NCBI GenBank assembly: GCA_031835245.1
Contig: JAVKOQ010000127.1
Span: 62,001 to 126,000, forward strand
Length of the DNA: 64,000 nt
Direction of reading: 5' to 3'
Source of the DNA: Balamuthia mandrillaris
Taxonomy: Eukaryota > Discosea > Longamoebia > Balamuthiidae
Positions 63,181 to 64,000 of the stretch are shown piece after piece (the stretch's first letter is position 1; each line of letters opens with the position of its first letter). Below the pieces are notes generated by a model. It saw only the letters and a list, made by a program, of their open reading frames with translations, searched no databases and was not told the DNA's origin. The position numbers and the translations under genes are program-made.

Positions 63181-64000
63181 TTAGTTGCGCACAGCTAACC
63201 GTGCTTTCTTTTTTCGTTGATCGACCTGTGACTCTCCTCCAGGGCTGGATTCCTTGCCCTTTAGCTTGGGGGTGGAACGGGTCACTCTCGATGTTCCATC
63301 CACAAACTTGGTCTTGAACACAACATTTGCGTTCTTCCACATTCCTGATAAATACAAAGGAACAAGTCAATAATGGTAACAGAAGCAAAAAGAGGAAAAC
63401 GTCATCTGACCTTGCTTCAAGCTGACAATGATGAATTGAGAAAACCTAAAGTGAGTCCGAAGCATCTGACCAATGTTTTCCGTGTGAGACAAGTCCAACG
63501 CAGCATCAATCTCATCAAGAATGTACATCGGAGCCGGTTTAAACAGGAGCAGCGACAGAATGAGAGAAAGAGCCAACAAAGACTTTTGACCTCCGCTTAG
63601 CTCTGTCAGATTCTTCCAAACCCCACCAAACGCAACTCTCATCCTCAAACCATCCATCACTGTTTGGCCTATTTGATGGTAAAAAAAAAAACGAAGCCCT
63701 TGGTGAGAAAGAGGGCAAAAGAGTGAAACACAACACTAGAATACAACGCTAAATAAATACCTTCAGGAGGTTCCAGGCGAGCTTCACTGCCTTTGAGCAA
63801 CGTGGAGAATATGGCTCCAAAGTCTTTGTTCACCTTTGTCCACGTTTTCTCCAAGGCTTCGATCTTTTTGGTATCGAGCTCCTCGATGACCTCCATCAAC
63901 TTTTTCTTGTCCTTTTCTATCTGTGCCTTCTTCTTTGTGAGTTCGGTGTACTCCTCTTCAGCCTTTTCGTACATGTTCATGACTTTGGTGTTAAGCCTTT
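63181..64000 (-). CDS. SMC2: SMC2, condensin ATPase, C-terminal part (partial)
   Basis: A core subunit of both condensins. Only the 3' end is in the window; the gene continues past 64000. Exons: 64000 to about 63762 (coiled-coil end [48 protein letters not shown]), about 63668-63410 ([20 protein letters not shown]; signature [20 protein letters not shown]; Walker B/D-loop [33 protein letters not shown]), and about 63344-63181 ([20 protein letters not shown], ending ARLAVRN). The ABC signature, Walker B Glu and D-loop are intact. The phrases match SMC2 and not SMC1/3/4 ([16 protein letters not shown]). NCAPD3, a condensin-II partner, is at 9553-15113. Confidence 0.95.

Overview
This is nuclear DNA of an intron-rich unicellular eukaryote. 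Genes are tightly packed on both strands and split by many short GT-AG introns. The gene set (Sel1-repeat and V4R proteins, a Ras exchange factor, RELCH, a secreted GH5 ceramidase-type glycosidase, condensin II) fits a free-living amoeba (Amoebozoa) best. That placement is inference; no species can be named from the sequence. No rRNA, tRNA or CRISPR array was recognised.

Layout, left to right: an AT-rich, repeat-bearing, gene-free stretch (1-1604); divergent phosphatidylserine decarboxylase (-) and MPDU1-like (+) genes; a Wee1/Myt1 kinase (-) divergent from condensin-II NCAPD3 (+); RELCH (-); a Fanzor/TnpB-like gene lacking most of its nuclease core (-) with a small ORF just upstream; a NET-domain protein, a pirin, TXNL4B and an ER acidic protein (all -); a Ran-like pseudo-GTPase fused to a VWA protein (+); a small KEN-box coiled-coil protein (-); a GH5 endoglycoceramidase (+); an RFX regulator (-); a poorly explained 2 kb gap ending in a palindrome cluster; an ABCC transporter and a DGAT2-family acyltransferase (+); a CoA-transferase (-); a RasGEF with two V4R sensor modules (-); sideroflexin (-) divergent from TMX2 (+); a Sel1-repeat protein (+); a broken fragment of a bacterial-type DNA cytosine-N4 methyltransferase; and the 3' end of SMC2 (-), cut by the window edge.

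Functional themes: chromosome and cell-cycle control (Wee1, NCAPD3, SMC2, the KEN-box protein), with E2F-like sites in three of the intergenic gaps; lipid metabolism and transport (PSD, endoglycoceramidase, DGAT2, RELCH, ABCC); ER functions (MPDU1, TMX2, the acidic HEEL protein, possibly the Sel1 protein). The most unusual items are the Ran-VWA fusion, the RasGEF-V4R-V4R protein, the nuclease-deleted Fanzor with a C2H2 finger, and the methyltransferase relic. Sense-strand (CT)n tracts fill many introns. Exon joins were worked out by eye; outer gene limits are firmer than internal exon ends.
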